Assembly (NCBI RefSeq): GCF_030730205.1
Contig: NZ_JANQVQ010000142.1
Coordinates: forward strand, 10,251-47,776
DNA length: 37,526 nt
From: Paraglaciecola sp.
GTDB taxonomy: Bacteria > Pseudomonadota > Gammaproteobacteria > Enterobacterales > Alteromonadaceae
Direction: 5' to 3'
In this document: in pieces, positions 16,746 through 26,665 of the stretch
Layout of the letters: the number at the start of each line of letters is the position of its first letter
Position numbering within the stretch: the first letter of the stretch is position 1
The notes under the pieces: model-generated
Told to the model about the DNA's origin: nothing
The model's input: the letters and a program-made list of their open reading frames with translations, nothing else
Databases searched by the model: none
Made by a program: the position numbers and the translations under genes

Positions 16746-18089
16746 TTATTTTACGCGTAAATGATCGGCTACCAAAAATGCCATTTCTAACACTTGGTCG
16801 GCGTTCAATCGTGGGTCGCACTGGGTTTTATATGCTTGGGCTAAGTCATCATCACTGATTTGATATGCCCCACCTGTGCACTCAGTCACATGCTGTCCAG
16901 TCATTTCAAGATGAATACCTCCAGCATGAGTTCCTTCTGCTTTGTGTGCGGCAAAAAATTGCTGAATTTCACGCAAGATAGCATCAAAATTTCGCGTTTT
17001 AAAACCACTAGAAGCTTTAATAGTGTTACCGTGCATCGGATCAGAACTCCACACCACTTTGCGGCCTTCTTGTTTAACACGGCGTAACAATCGTGGGAGA
17101 TTCTTCTCGAGATTATCTGCACCCATGCGGGTGATTAGCGTTAAACGCCCCGCAGTATTCTGTGGGTTAAGCGCGTCAATTAATTGAATTAATTCGTCAT
17201 CGCCCATGCTTGGACCCACTTTGACCCCTATTGGGTTATGGATACCACGGAAGAATTCCAAATGCGCATGATCAAGTTGACGCGTACGTTCACCAATCCA
17301 CAGCATGTGCGCCGAACAGTTGTACCAGTTGCCGCTTAGGGTGTCGATACGGGTTAAGGCTTGCTCGTAATTAAGCAATAGAGCTTCATGAGAAGTAAAC
17401 AAAGACGTTTCATGCAAGGTTGGCGTATTGGTGGGATTAATCCCCATCACACTCATAAACTCTAGTGACTCTTGAATACGCTGAGCGATATCCTGATAGC
17501 GTTCTTTTAATGGATTATTATCCACAAACGCCATATTCCAACGGTTCACCTCGTTCAAATCAGCTAAACCGCCTTGAGCAAAAGCGCGCAACAAGTTCAA
17601 GGTCGCAGCAGACTGATTATAGGCTTCTAACATTCTTTGTGGATCGGGTCGACGAGCCGCTTCTGTAAACTCAAAACTGTTAATAATATCGCCACGATAA
17701 CTGGGTAAGGCTATGCCATCGATCGTTTCAAAGTCACCAGAGCGAGGCTTGGCATATTGGCCTGCCATACGCGCGACTTTAGTAACCGGACAACGGCCTG
17801 CAAAGGTCAAAACAATGGCCATTTGCAAGATAACCTTAAAGGTATCGCGAATTTTAGGCGCATTAAATTCATTAAACGACTCAGCGCAATCGCCACCTTG
17901 CAATAAAAATCCATTGCCCTCGGCTACTGCGCCAAGTTGCTTAAATAATTGGCGAGTTTCGGCGGCAAAGACTAAAGGTGGATAACTCTTTAACTTTTGT
18001 TCAACTGCGCTTAATTGTTGTTTATCTTCATACGTTGGTTGTTGCAAAATCGGCTTTGCACGCCAACTATCGGGTTGCCACTGGCTCAC
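16746..18089 (-). CDS. Class II 3-deoxy-7-phosphoheptulonate (DAHP) synthase
   Basis: This enzyme condenses phosphoenolpyruvate and erythrose-4-phosphate, the first step of the shikimate pathway to aromatic amino acids. The 447-residue protein belongs to the plant/mycobacterial class II type, not the E. coli AroFGH type. It has the metal-binding cysteine in [10 protein letters not shown] (Cys68), '[15 protein letters not shown]', '[14 protein letters not shown]', 'SDPMHGNT' and [15 protein letters not shown]. It starts with GTG behind AAGGAA. Length matches bacterial class II enzymes. It is 107 bases downstream of btuD on the same strand; a functional link with B12 uptake is not obvious. Confidence 0.95.
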   Translation of the reverse strand: MSQWQPDSWRAKPILQQPTYEDKQQLSAVEQKLKSYPPLVFAAETRQLFKQLGAVAEGNGFLLQGGDCAESFNEFNAPKIRDTFKVILQMAIVLTFAGRCPVTKVARMAGQYAKPRSGDFETIDGIALPSYRGDIINSFEFTEAARRPDPQRMLEAYNQSAATLNLLRAFAQGGLADLNEVNRWNMAFVDNNPLKERYQDIAQRIQESLEFMSVMGINPTNTPTLHETSLFTSHEALLLNYEQALTRIDTLSGNWYNCSAHMLWIGERTRQLDHAHLEFFRGIHNPIGVKVGPSMGDDELIQLIDALNPQNTAGRLTLITRMGADNLEKNLPRLLRRVKQEGRKVVWSSDPMHGNTIKASSGFKTRNFDAILREIQQFFAAHKAEGTHAGGIHLEMTGQHVTECTGGAYQISDDDLAQAYKTQCDPRLNADQVLEMAFLVADHLRVK

Positions 18090-18196
18090 AATGTTTCCTT
18101 ATTCGGTTTTCAATAATAATTAGCCTAAACATTTACAGTAAAAGGGCTGCATCAGACGTTAGAGGGTATGATAAACGAAAGCAATCAGAACATGCA

Positions 18197-18937
18197 CTAT
18201 TCTAGATAAGTTTGAAATATCTTATTGCCAGCTTCATCAATTGCAAATCGAATACCGCAGCTAAAGATGTGAGATAAATCATCATTGCTAATACTCTGCA
18301 GAGACCCCATTGTTTTCACGATCTGTCCTTGTTGGAGCAACCATATTTTATTGGCATATTGCTGGCACAAATTTAAATCGTGGTGATTCACCACCACCGC
18401 ACTACCTGAGTCACTTAGGCGAGCCAATAAGCTAAACAGTAAATGTTGATGTTTAAAATCCAAGCCCTGAGTCGGCTCGTCTAATAAAATAATTGCCTGC
18501 CCCAGTTTAATAGCGGGCCATACTTGAAGCAGTGTCCGAGCAATATGTACCCGCCTTGCTTCACCACCCGAGAGTTGATTAAGGGGTTTATGCATCAGGT
18601 TTGTTAATTCAAGGGCATCTTCCAAGTCGTCAGGTAAGTCGTAGCACTCGCTAAAGAAGTACAACACTTCTGAGACTGTTAAAGCAAACGCACTACTTTG
18701 TTGCTGCTCTTGAAAACAGCGAAAGCTAGCCAGTTGCGGTAAGCTGTAATCGACAATGCTGAGACCATTTAACAGTACAAGGCCGCTATCCAGTTCCAGC
18801 AAACCTGCGATAGCACTTAGTAAAGACGATTTCCCCGCGCCATTAGTCCCAAGTACGTGTATAAAGTCGCCCTTATCAACATGACCAGAAACCGCATTTA
18901 ACCGCCCTGTTACGCTCAATTTTTCAAACTTTACCAT
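18197..18937 (-). CDS. btuD: Vitamin B12 ABC transporter ATP-binding protein BtuD
   Basis: This is the ATPase of a cobalamin importer (BtuC2D2). The 246-residue protein has Walker A GTNGAGKS (30-37), signature LSGGE (122-126) and Walker B with LLDEPT (151-156). Sequence order, and the C-terminal segment (IRFAIDEAGNKIFQTYLE, similar in pattern to the end of E. coli BtuD), favour BtuD over heme or siderophore ATPases. The start is one base past the btuC stop. The substrate-binding protein BtuF and the receptor BtuB are not in this window. Confidence 0.85.
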   Translation of the reverse strand: MVKFEKLSVTGRLNAVSGHVDKGDFIHVLGTNGAGKSSLLSAIAGLLELDSGLVLLNGLSIVDYSLPQLASFRCFQEQQQSSAFALTVSEVLYFFSECYDLPDDLEDALELTNLMHKPLNQLSGGEARRVHIARTLLQVWPAIKLGQAIILLDEPTQGLDFKHQHLLFSLLARLSDSGSAVVVNHHDLNLCQQYANKIWLLQQGQIVKTMGSLQSISNDDLSHIFSCGIRFAIDEAGNKIFQTYLE

Positions 18938-18938
18938 G

Positions 18939-19925
18939 TTAGTGACGCTTCTTACCTAAACGTGCAACAGAATAGAGAAAAATGGGGCCGCCTAAACTAG
19001 CGGTAATCATCGATACCGGTAAACTAATCCCCATGAACCAACGCGTAGCGAGCTCTACCCATAACAATAAACATGCGCCCAAGATAGCGGAAGCTGGCAG
19101 GATGAAACGATTGTCATAACCAAAAAAATTCCGCAGTAAATGAGGCACTAATAACCCCACAAAGGCAATTGAACCTGCGAGCGACACTGCAGCTCCAACA
19201 CTCAGCGCGCATACCAACAACATCTTGTTTTGAAATTTATGCACATCTAAGCCCGCCAACTGCGCGCTATTTTGACCAAAATAGTACCAATTTAACGCTC
19301 GCCCTTGCTTCATCAAGTACGCAATCAATCCCCCGAGTAAGGGGGCGGCAAAAAATAAAATAGGCCAATCTGCCTGATGCAGACTTCCCATCAACCAAAA
19401 CGTTAAGTTTCGCATTGACTGGGCATCTGAAAAAAAGTGTAACCATGCAACTACTGCCCCGCTGATAGTCGATATCGCAATACCAGCCAAAATGACAGAG
19501 GCATGATTAGCGGCTAATCTGCGCGCAACGGAAAAAATTAAAATAGTAGAGATGATGGCGCCAATGAAACAACTAAGAGGAAGGAGATATTGAAGAATAT
19601 TAGGCGCAAGCCCCCCACCCAATAATAAAAATAAAGCGGCACACAAACTGGCACCACTGGTAATACCGATAATACCAGGGTCAGCCAAAGGATTGTGCAG
19701 TAAAACTTGTAAACTGGCCGAACTAATCGATAACGCAGCGCCAACCAAACAAGCCGTGATAACCAAAGGCAAACGCAGTTTAATGATAATTTGTTGGTCT
19801 AATTCGTTTTGCCAAGGCGCACTCAAGCCATCAAATAGCACTAAAAGCACACTACACATTAGCACCAGCAAAAAACCACCTAAGTAGGTTTTATGCTTGT
19901 CTTTGTTTGTTTTAACGGACTGCAA
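18939..19925 (-). CDS. btuC: Vitamin B12 ABC transporter permease BtuC
   Basis: This is a FecCD-type permease of 328 residues with about nine to ten hydrophobic segments. It carries the BtuC-like stretch 'LVGAALSISSASLQVLLHNP' followed by LADPGIIGITSGASL, and the coupling-loop region 'AGSIAFVGLLVPHLLRNFFG'. The only in-frame start before the first helix is a TTG. It overlaps the end of the phosphatase gene by 14 bases, suggesting translational coupling. Specificity for B12 rather than heme or siderophores is inferred from BtuD and overall similarity. Confidence 0.85.
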   Translation of the reverse strand: MQSVKTNKDKHKTYLGGFLLVLMCSVLLVLFDGLSAPWQNELDQQIIIKLRLPLVITACLVGAALSISSASLQVLLHNPLADPGIIGITSGASLCAALFLLLGGGLAPNILQYLLPLSCFIGAIISTILIFSVARRLAANHASVILAGIAISTISGAVVAWLHFFSDAQSMRNLTFWLMGSLHQADWPILFFAAPLLGGLIAYLMKQGRALNWYYFGQNSAQLAGLDVHKFQNKMLLVCALSVGAAVSLAGSIAFVGLLVPHLLRNFFGYDNRFILPASAILGACLLLWVELATRWFMGISLPVSMITASLGGPIFLYSVARLGKKRH

Positions 19926-20394
19926 ATCGTGATGCTATTGAAATAAGTAAACCATCAGACGCCAACTCGATAAGGTCAAGTACATACTCAAATCCCCGCT
20001 TACCGCCATAATAGGGGTCTGGCACTTCTTCAACATCGGAGTCTGCGTATTGCATAAATAACACCACTTTATGCTGATATTCAGCCGGGCACATTTCTAA
20101 TAAATGGCGAAGATTTTCTTTATCCATCGCAAGGATATATTCAAATTTTTCAAAGTCTTCAAGCACCACTTTGCGACTTTTTATGCCTTTAAAATTATAG
20201 CCACGCTCTTGTGCAACCGCCTTTGCTCGTTCGTCTGGGGTCACACCAATGTGATAGCCCATTGTTCCGGCAGAATCGATATCAATCCTGAGTTGGCTGT
20301 TTTTTATTTTTTCCTTAAACACCGCTTCTGCGGTTGGAGAGCGGCAAATGTTACCTAAACACACAAATAACACCGAGGTATCACTATTTGCCAT
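19912..20394 (-). CDS. Low-molecular-weight protein tyrosine phosphatase
   Basis: The 160-residue protein (starting at MANSDTSVLF, chosen because GGGAG precedes it; an ATG five codons upstream lacks a site) has the P-loop CLGNICRS with nucleophile Cys12 and Arg18, and the general acid in PDPYYGG (Asp126). It is a standard Wzb/YwlE-type family member of normal length. Such enzymes dephosphorylate tyrosine kinases of polysaccharide export, or protein arginine or tyrosine phosphate. Here the neighbours are btuC-btuD rather than capsule genes, so the target is not indicated. Confidence 0.93.
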   Translation of the reverse strand: MANSDTSVLFVCLGNICRSPTAEAVFKEKIKNSQLRIDIDSAGTMGYHIGVTPDERAKAVAQERGYNFKGIKSRKVVLEDFEKFEYILAMDKENLRHLLEMCPAEYQHKVVLFMQYADSDVEEVPDPYYGGKRGFEYVLDLIELASDGLLISIASRFAVR

Positions 20395-20477
20395 ATCAGC
20401 AACTCCCATACGTTATTAAATTGATTTCATTGTGTTTTACCATTGTATGGCTCGATTTGGCAAGCGCTAGACCGTAC

Positions 20478-21200
20478 TTAAACCAAGCAAGACAAATTAA
20501 GCCGAGTGGCAGCTTCGCTTGGGTCACTTAATCGAGGCAAAGTAGCGATTAGGGGCGCACGCAACAAAAGCTTTAAGGATTCAATGTTTTCGTTTAAAAA
20601 TGGCATATCAGGATCCAAAGTATTGGCAACCCAACCCACTATTTTTAAACCGTGTTGACGCACGCTATCCGCAGTTAGCATGGCATGATTTAAACACCCT
20701 AATCGCATACCTACCACCAAAATAACAGCGAGGTTTTGATTAGCCACAAAATCAGACAAAAATGTCGGATGACCTTGTTCGTTATTGCCAAGCGGTAAAC
20801 GCCAGCCCCCTGCCCCTTCAACAATCAACACATCTGGCTCTTTGTGCAATAGACTTACAAATCCTTGTTTAATCCGGTCTAGCGATAAGTCGATTGACTG
20901 CCCCTTACCCAATGCAATTTGCGCGGCTAAATGAGGTGCGATAGGTTCGACTAGCGCAATTGGGTTAACCTCTGCGTAATCAAGTGCTAAGCTACTCGAT
21001 TGCTGTAAAGCCAATGCGTCTTCATTTCTTAAGCCATCGGTAGTGGTTTCACAACCCGCAGCAATTGGTTTATAAGCGGCAGTTTTTAAATCGAGTTGAT
21101 TGAAGGCCTGAAGCAAAGCCACTGAAAAAAAGGTTTTTCCTACTTCGGTATCGGTGCCGGTAATAAAATAAGCTCGGCTAGTGGCCGCTAATTGTCCCAT
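20478..21200 (-). CDS. bioD: Dethiobiotin synthetase BioD
   Basis: BioD closes the ureido ring of dethiobiotin from diaminopelargonic acid, CO2 and ATP. The 240-residue protein has the P-loop GTDTEVGKT (15-23), IVEGAGGWRLPL and VGMRLGCLNHAMLTADS. It is the last gene of bioBFCD, starting 12 bases after bioC. Length matches the family. A run of hydrophilic residues near the C-terminus is ordinary. Confidence 0.96.
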   Translation of the reverse strand: MGQLAATSRAYFITGTDTEVGKTFFSVALLQAFNQLDLKTAAYKPIAAGCETTTDGLRNEDALALQQSSSLALDYAEVNPIALVEPIAPHLAAQIALGKGQSIDLSLDRIKQGFVSLLHKEPDVLIVEGAGGWRLPLGNNEQGHPTFLSDFVANQNLAVILVVGMRLGCLNHAMLTADSVRQHGLKIVGWVANTLDPDMPFLNENIESLKLLLRAPLIATLPRLSDPSEAATRLNLSCLV

Positions 21201-21212
21201 TATTGTTCCTTA

Positions 21213-22019
21213 CTATTTTTCACACTTTAGAAAGAGTATTTGATACGACAACGGTAATTGTTGTTCTGCGCCAAAATGCAAAAAATAAAAATGTTCAAGT
21301 GTATTAAATTTATGTCGATTGATTGCTGGGTTCTGGCTTTGCTTATCGCTGGTATTCAATAAAATGTTGGCGCCTACCCCTTTAATGGAGGTAAGTAGAT
21401 GACGAATATCAGGGTGCCATGTTTGATAGCACTGCTTTTTAATATCCACTTTTAAGCCACTTTTAAGCGCCGCTTGTACCCATGTGTCAGTGGGATAAAA
21501 TTCATTTATATGGCGTTGCGAATCTACGTATTGCCAGCTTTGACTCAATTCGCTAAACGAACCGGCTGTCATTAGCGCTATCACAGCATGTCCCGTTGGC
21601 ACTAATACGCGATGTATTTCACTCAAGACTTGCTCTGGGTGCGCACACCATTGCAAGGCCATGGACGAAAATATCGTATCAACCGAACAAGTCTGCAAGG
21701 GCAGTTGCTCAGCGTCACCTTGTAACCACAAGATCGGCGCCTCAGACGGTTCCATTGTCTGAAAAGACGCGTGGCGTAACATGCCAAACGCTAAATCCAT
21801 TGCCAGTAGCTGCTGACTTTGCTGGCGTAACGCTTGGGTAATTCGCCCCGTGCCACAGCCTATGTCTAATAAACAATGGCTATGTTCAGGCAGCATGGCC
21901 TTTGCATCAAGGGCAATATCAAGTTGCACCTTGGCTAGTTTATCGTATGTTACTGCTGCGCGACTAAACTGCTTAGCGATACGTGCTTTATTGTGATTTA
22001 CGAGAATTGATTGCGACAT
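21213..22019 (-). CDS. bioC: Malonyl-ACP O-methyltransferase BioC
   Basis: BioC methylates malonyl-ACP so that the fatty acid enzymes can build the pimeloyl chain. The 268-residue SAM-dependent methyltransferase has the motif LDIGCGTGRIT (51-61) and, further on, 'ALQWCAHPEQVLSEIHRVL'. It starts six bases after bioF. No pimeloyl-ACP methyl ester esterase (BioH or an equivalent) is visible in the window, so that step must be encoded elsewhere. Confidence 0.95.
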   Translation of the reverse strand: MSQSILVNHNKARIAKQFSRAAVTYDKLAKVQLDIALDAKAMLPEHSHCLLDIGCGTGRITQALRQQSQQLLAMDLAFGMLRHASFQTMEPSEAPILWLQGDAEQLPLQTCSVDTIFSSMALQWCAHPEQVLSEIHRVLVPTGHAVIALMTAGSFSELSQSWQYVDSQRHINEFYPTDTWVQAALKSGLKVDIKKQCYQTWHPDIRHLLTSIKGVGANILLNTSDKQSQNPAINRHKFNTLEHFYFLHFGAEQQLPLSYQILFLKCEK

Positions 22020-22025
22020 GATTCT

Positions 22026-23210
22026 TTATTTGGGTGTTTGACTAATAGCAATCTGCAAAGCATCAACTAAAGCAGAAATATCTTGCTCTTCGTGCATAGC
22101 GCTCAAGGTAATGCGCAGTCTGTCGGTTCCTTTCGGTACGGTAGGATAACGAATTGCCGTAGCCCAGATACCAAGCTGCTTTAATTTTTCGCTAATACTT
22201 AATGCTCGCTCAGCATTGCCCACTATGACGGGTTGAATAGCCGTATCAGATGCCATAAGAGGAATATTAGCGTTATCTGCTAAGTGTTTAAATTGGGCAA
22301 TACGGGTTTGCAATAAACGGCGTTTTTGTGGATTTTCATTGGCTTTAATACTGCTTAGCGTTGCATGAGCCTGAGCGGCGGGCATTGACGTACTGTAGAT
22401 ATAATGCCTGCCAAAATTAATTAGATAATCAATCAGTTGCTCGCTACCGGCAACAAAAGCACCGGCGGTACCAATCGCCTTTCCAAAGGTGGCCATCAAT
22501 ACCGGTACTTGGTTTTGACTTAGGTTGTGCTGCTCAACCACTCCAAGGCCGCTATTACCTAAAACCCCAAAACCATGGGCATCATCGACCATTAACCATG
22601 CGTTATGATCTTGTGCAATCTGCGCCAATTCAGCGACGGGCGCTTGATCACCGTCCATGCTAAACACCCCTTCAGTTGCAATTAGGATGTTAGATGAAGC
22701 AGAAGCTCGTGCCATAATATCGTTTAAATGGTGAGTGTCGTTGTGCTTAAAACGTTTAAATGTGGCTTGGCAGCTTTGCGCACCGTCGACAAATGAGGCA
22801 TGAATGAGCTTGTCCGCAATAATTAAATCTGCCCCACAGTTATTATTGCGGGCAAACAATGCTTGGCAAATGGCTTGATTGGCGGCAAAGCCTGAATTAA
22901 ACAACAAGACCCTTTCGCGTTTTAACGCTTTTGCTAAATGCGCTTCAAGCTCGAGATGCGCTTGAGTAAAGCCCGTCACTAAAGGTGATGCGCCGCTACC
23001 GCTACCGTATTCACTTAAACCATCAACCCACGCTTGGGCCACGGTTTGTGACGAAGCAAAGCCTAAATAATCATTACTCGAAAAATTTAAATAATGTTGC
23101 CCATCGACCTCAATTAACGGGCCAACACCGGGGGATAAGCTGTGACGTTTGCGCCACAGCTTATCCTGTTTTCGCGCGAGCAATGCCTCGACTATAAACT
23201 CAAAAGCCAT
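22026..23210 (-). CDS. bioF: 8-amino-7-oxononanoate synthase BioF
   Basis: BioF is a PLP enzyme joining pimeloyl-ACP/CoA and alanine. The 394-residue protein has the PLP lysine in ATFGKAIGTAG (Lys244), the cofactor-binding DDAHGFG (209-215), and the N-terminal 'YLNFSSNDYLGF' and GSGSGASPLVTG motifs. Its start shares one base with the bioB stop (TAATG), so the two are translationally coupled. Length matches the family. Confidence 0.97.
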   Translation of the reverse strand: MAFEFIVEALLARKQDKLWRKRHSLSPGVGPLIEVDGQHYLNFSSNDYLGFASSQTVAQAWVDGLSEYGSGSGASPLVTGFTQAHLELEAHLAKALKRERVLLFNSGFAANQAICQALFARNNNCGADLIIADKLIHASFVDGAQSCQATFKRFKHNDTHHLNDIMARASASSNILIATEGVFSMDGDQAPVAELAQIAQDHNAWLMVDDAHGFGVLGNSGLGVVEQHNLSQNQVPVLMATFGKAIGTAGAFVAGSEQLIDYLINFGRHYIYSTSMPAAQAHATLSSIKANENPQKRRLLQTRIAQFKHLADNANIPLMASDTAIQPVIVGNAERALSISEKLKQLGIWATAIRYPTVPKGTDRLRITLSAMHEEQDISALVDALQIAISQTPK

Positions 23211-24316
23211 TAAGAATTTTGAACGGCAGTCGAAACTTGCGTAGCATCATAAAACAGTTCTACTTGGTCCTTTTGCTTAATTTCATCGAGTAAAGCCGCT
23301 TGGTAAGCTTCATCCGAGTACTCTCGGGATTGCGCAGAATTGATACCTAGCTTTTTAAATAACATCACATCTTCATGGGTTTCAGGATTAGAAGTGGTTA
23401 ACAATTTACAGCCATAAAAAATAGAATTTGCACCTGCCATAAAGCACAATGCCTGCATTTGCTCATTCATAGCCTCACGACCCGCCGACAAACGGACATA
23501 AGACTTAGGCATCATAATCCGCGCAATGGCAATAGTACGAATAAACTCAAAGCTGTCTAAATCGTCGACTTTTTCCAGCGGTGTCCCCTTCACTTTAACT
23601 AACATGTTAATTGGAACACTCTCAGGGTGATGTTCTAAATTAGCGAGTTGTACTAATAAACTCGAACGATCAGAAGCACTTTCGCCCATGCCGACTATCC
23701 CACCTGAACAGACATTCATACCCGCAGCTCGAACATTAGTCAGAGTATCTAAGCGGTCTTGATAGGTACGAGTAGTGATAATGTCACCGTAAAATTCGGG
23801 AGAAGTATCAAGGTTATGATTGTAATAATCTAAGCCAGATTGTTGCAAGGCAATGGCTTGCTCACGAGTTAACATACCCAAGGTCATGCAGGTTTCCATG
23901 CCTAACTTTTTCACTTCCTTGACCATGGCCGTTACATAGGGCATATCTTTTTCTTTGGGATTACGCCACGCTGCGCCCATGCAAAAACGCGTTGAACCAG
24001 CTTGTTTTGCCTCTTTCGCCCGTTGGATAACTTTTTCAATCTCCATTAAACGCTCTTTTTCCAAACCAGTGTCATACCGCGCACTTTGAGGGCAATATTT
24101 ACAATCTTCTGGGCAAGCGCCTGTTTTAATAGACAGCAAAGTGCTGACTTGCACTTTATTAGGGTCGAAATATTGACGATGAATGGTTTGCGCTTGAAAT
24201 AATAAATCGTTAAACGCCATGGTAAATAATGCATTAACTTCATCTACCGTCCAATCATGACGTATCGAGGTTGAAAGATCAGATGTGGTATTAGGTTGAA
24301 CAGCAGATGGGGTCAT
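23210..24316 (-). CDS. bioB: Biotin synthase BioB
   Basis: BioB is a radical SAM enzyme that inserts sulfur into dethiobiotin. The 368-residue protein has the CxxxCxxC cluster motif at Cys68, Cys72 and Cys75 within [14 protein letters not shown], followed by '[17 protein letters not shown]', GGIVGMGE and [16 protein letters not shown]. It leads bioBFCD, divergent from bioA. The N-terminus is about 14-15 residues longer than E. coli BioB; the ribosome site before the ATG is poor, so a slightly different start is possible. Confidence 0.97.
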   Translation of the reverse strand: MTPSAVQPNTTSDLSTSIRHDWTVDEVNALFTMAFNDLLFQAQTIHRQYFDPNKVQVSTLLSIKTGACPEDCKYCPQSARYDTGLEKERLMEIEKVIQRAKEAKQAGSTRFCMGAAWRNPKEKDMPYVTAMVKEVKKLGMETCMTLGMLTREQAIALQQSGLDYYNHNLDTSPEFYGDIITTRTYQDRLDTLTNVRAAGMNVCSGGIVGMGESASDRSSLLVQLANLEHHPESVPINMLVKVKGTPLEKVDDLDSFEFIRTIAIARIMMPKSYVRLSAGREAMNEQMQALCFMAGANSIFYGCKLLTTSNPETHEDVMLFKKLGINSAQSREYSDEAYQAALLDEIKQKDQVELFYDATQVSTAVQNS

Positions 24317-24386
24317 GAGGGAGCCTTTAGTGAGAGCAATCTTTACTTAATTATCTTGCGCGCTTAGTCTATGTAGCAACGACATA

Positions 24387-24419
24387 TTGTCAACTAATAA
24401 TCAAATTCAAACTTTACAT
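24387..24419. promoter_or_regulatory. BirA-type biotin operator between bioB and bioA
   Basis: TTGTCAAC (24387-24394) and CTTTACAT (24412-24419) form imperfect halves of the TTGTAAAC/GTTTACAA dyad, separated by 17 bases. The E. coli bio operator has about the same spacing and sits in the same divergent bioA-bioB gap. Seven of eight left-half and six of eight right-half bases match. It would repress both directions when biotin is plentiful. Likely but not proven. Confidence 0.6.
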
Positions 24420-24430
24420 GTGAGCATAAT

Positions 24431-25708
24431 TTGAACAAGTTTTCTGAAAATCTGCACTTTGACCAAAATCATATCTGGCATCCGTATACTTCAGCACTCA
24501 ATCCCCTTCCCTGTTACCAAGTGGTCGGCGCACAAGGGGTAGAAATTGAGTTAGCGTCTGGTGAAAAACTAGTGGATGGTGTCGCGTCTTGGTGGACTGC
24601 AATACACGGCTACAATCACCCTGTACTGAATGAAGCTATTAATAAGCAAGTCAGTCAATTTTCACATGTTATGTTTGGTGGCTTGACCCATCAGCCTGCG
24701 ATTGATTTATGTAAAACCTTACTGGAAATCGTGCCAAAAGGTCTCAACCGAGTATTTTTGGCTGACTCCGGCTCTGTATCGGTGGAAGTGGCGATGAAAA
24801 TGGCGCTGCAATATTGGGTGTGCCAAGGTAATGGCGCTAAACACCGCTTCATAACGCCGCGTTATGGCTACCATGGCGATACCTTTGCCGCCATGTCAGT
24901 GTGCGATCCTGTTAACGGCATGCATAGTTTGTTTAGCCATTCACTTAATCAACAAATCTTTGCCCCTGCCCCGCAAACCCGTTTCGACAAACCTTGGAAC
25001 GAAGATGATATCCAGCCTCTGCAGGAACTATTTGAGCGTCACCACCATGAATTGGCGGCGTTAGTGATCGAGCCCATTGTGCAAAATGCAGGGGGCATGC
25101 GCATATACCATCCCGAATATTTAAAGCGCTGTCGACAGCTGTGTGATGACTACAACGTTTTGCTTATATGTGATGAGATAGCGACTGGTTTTGGCCGTAC
25201 AGGTAAACTGTTTGCTTGTGAACATGCAGACATCAGTCCAGATATCTTGTGTTTAGGCAAAGCCCTAACGGGTGGTTATTTGACGCTTGCCGCAACCCTG
25301 TGTACAGAAGATGTCGCGCAGGGTGTCTGTCAAGGTGAGCCCGGAGTGTTTATGCATGGACCAACCTTTATGGGTAATGCCCTGGCATGCTCGGTGGCTA
25401 ATGCCAGTTTAGATTTATTACTCAAAGGTGCTTGGCAAAGGCAAGTGGCCCAGATAGAACATCAGTTACATGAAGAACTCGGAGTTTGTAAACTATTAAA
25501 CAGTGTGGTGGATGTGAGGGTACTCGGTGCAATTGGTGTTGTGGAATGCAAAAATCCAGTGAATGTTGCTGAAATACAGAAGAAGTTTGTAGCCCAAGGT
25601 GTATGGATCCGCCCTTTTGGTAAACTGATTTATATCATGCCACCATACATCATCAGCCCAGCTCAATTGAGTAAACTCACCAAGGCGATATATTCAGTAC
25701 TCGTTTAA
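24431..25708 (+). CDS. bioA: Adenosylmethionine-8-amino-7-oxononanoate aminotransferase BioA
   Basis: BioA transfers an amino group from SAM to 8-amino-7-oxononanoate, giving diaminopelargonic acid. The 425-residue protein has the N-terminal IWHPYTS and '[17 protein letters not shown]', the region [29 protein letters not shown], and the PLP lysine in [11 protein letters not shown]. The start is TTG behind a GAG site; the nearby ATG is followed directly by TGA. Together with bioBFCD it completes the pathway from pimeloyl-ACP to biotin. Confidence 0.96.
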   Translation: MNKFSENLHFDQNHIWHPYTSALNPLPCYQVVGAQGVEIELASGEKLVDGVASWWTAIHGYNHPVLNEAINKQVSQFSHVMFGGLTHQPAIDLCKTLLEIVPKGLNRVFLADSGSVSVEVAMKMALQYWVCQGNGAKHRFITPRYGYHGDTFAAMSVCDPVNGMHSLFSHSLNQQIFAPAPQTRFDKPWNEDDIQPLQELFERHHHELAALVIEPIVQNAGGMRIYHPEYLKRCRQLCDDYNVLLICDEIATGFGRTGKLFACEHADISPDILCLGKALTGGYLTLAATLCTEDVAQGVCQGEPGVFMHGPTFMGNALACSVANASLDLLLKGAWQRQVAQIEHQLHEELGVCKLLNSVVDVRVLGAIGVVECKNPVNVAEIQKKFVAQGVWIRPFGKLIYIMPPYIISPAQLSKLTKAIYSVLV

Positions 25709-25729
25709 TTATTCGCTTGCCATTTCTAC

Positions 25730-25768
25730 CCATTAATAAAGTTGAACCAGATGCAACTTTATTAATGG
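25730..25768. terminator. Perfect 15-base inverted repeat at the convergent bioA/sirB1 ends
   Basis: CCATTAATAAAGTTG and CAACTTTATTAATGG pair without a mismatch around a nine-base loop. The right arm runs into the last codons and stop of sirB1. No long T-run follows on either strand, so it is an AT-rich hairpin rather than a textbook terminator. Its position between convergent genes still suggests a shared transcription end. Confidence 0.55.
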
Positions 25769-26610
25769 AAGGTTGTTGGCGGTACATTGCCCAGTTGCTT
25801 AACTTGAGCGGCCAATAATACACTGGCAGGATCTTTGGGACATTGTTGGATAAAATATTGATAGTCGGCAATTGCGACTTGTGGACAATCGAGTTGATGC
25901 AGTAAAAATCCTCTGTCCCTTCGCTCATAAGGATCATTCGGACAAAGATGAACCAGTAAATTAACCGCAGTCAACGCATACGAGTATTGCTGATTGTTAA
26001 TAAAGCTGGCTTTTAGATTGTGCAATAAGCGCACTACAATCTCTTCGCAACTGGCAGCAAAGAGCGCCTCAGGTGGCATTTTTTCTTGTTCAATTTCACC
26101 GATAATATTGAAATAGAGCTGCTCGATATCGGTTTTAGTTAAGGTGTTGCCATTAGCAGGATCGAGATAAATAAGCTCCTGGTCTGCCACTTCGATACTG
26201 AGTAAAAAATGCCCAGGAAAATTGACGCCATGCACGTCAAACTCTAGCTGCTGCGCCAATTCACGAAAGATAATCGCCAAACTAATAGGAATACCCGTGC
26301 GAAATTCCATCACCTTATCGAGCATACTGTATTGCTTAGCAAAATATTGTTTTTCATCCACACTGAACGCCAGTTCTAGATAAAAAAACTGAATCAACTT
26401 TTCAAGTTTTAACGCCTTAGAGCTCACCATTGCTAAGTGAGGCTTAGCTTGATTGACCCACTGAGCAAGTTGCTCTTCGTACAGGGCTAAACTGTCATTA
26501 GAAGACTGAAAATACTGCGCTAATAACAAGCTCGCTTTGAAACACTCTTGATTAGCGATACGTTGTTTTAATTCCTGCAAAACATTTCCCTGATAAATGG
26601 ATAACTTCAA
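25762..26610 (-). CDS. sirB1: SirB1 family protein (transglutaminase-like with TPR-like C-terminus)
   Basis: This 282-residue protein matches E. coli SirB1 (YchA) in layout. The N-terminal transglutaminase-like segment includes KLEKLIQFFYLELAF, 'DKVMEFRTGIPISLAIIFRE' and VHGVNFPGHFLLSIE; the C-terminal helical part includes HLCPNDPYERRDRGFLLHQLDC. The family is of unknown biochemical function. The apparent start is TTG. sirB2 lies 55 bases upstream, as in the E. coli hemA-prfA-prmC-sirB2-sirB1 order. Confidence 0.85.
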   Translation of the reverse strand: MKLSIYQGNVLQELKQRIANQECFKASLLLAQYFQSSNDSLALYEEQLAQWVNQAKPHLAMVSSKALKLEKLIQFFYLELAFSVDEKQYFAKQYSMLDKVMEFRTGIPISLAIIFRELAQQLEFDVHGVNFPGHFLLSIEVADQELIYLDPANGNTLTKTDIEQLYFNIIGEIEQEKMPPEALFAASCEEIVVRLLHNLKASFINNQQYSYALTAVNLLVHLCPNDPYERRDRGFLLHQLDCPQVAIADYQYFIQQCPKDPASVLLAAQVKQLGNVPPTTFH

Positions 26611-26665
26611 TCTTGTATCGGGTCTTAGCCAGTATTCTTGATATCTACTTCACAGTATTTATCGA

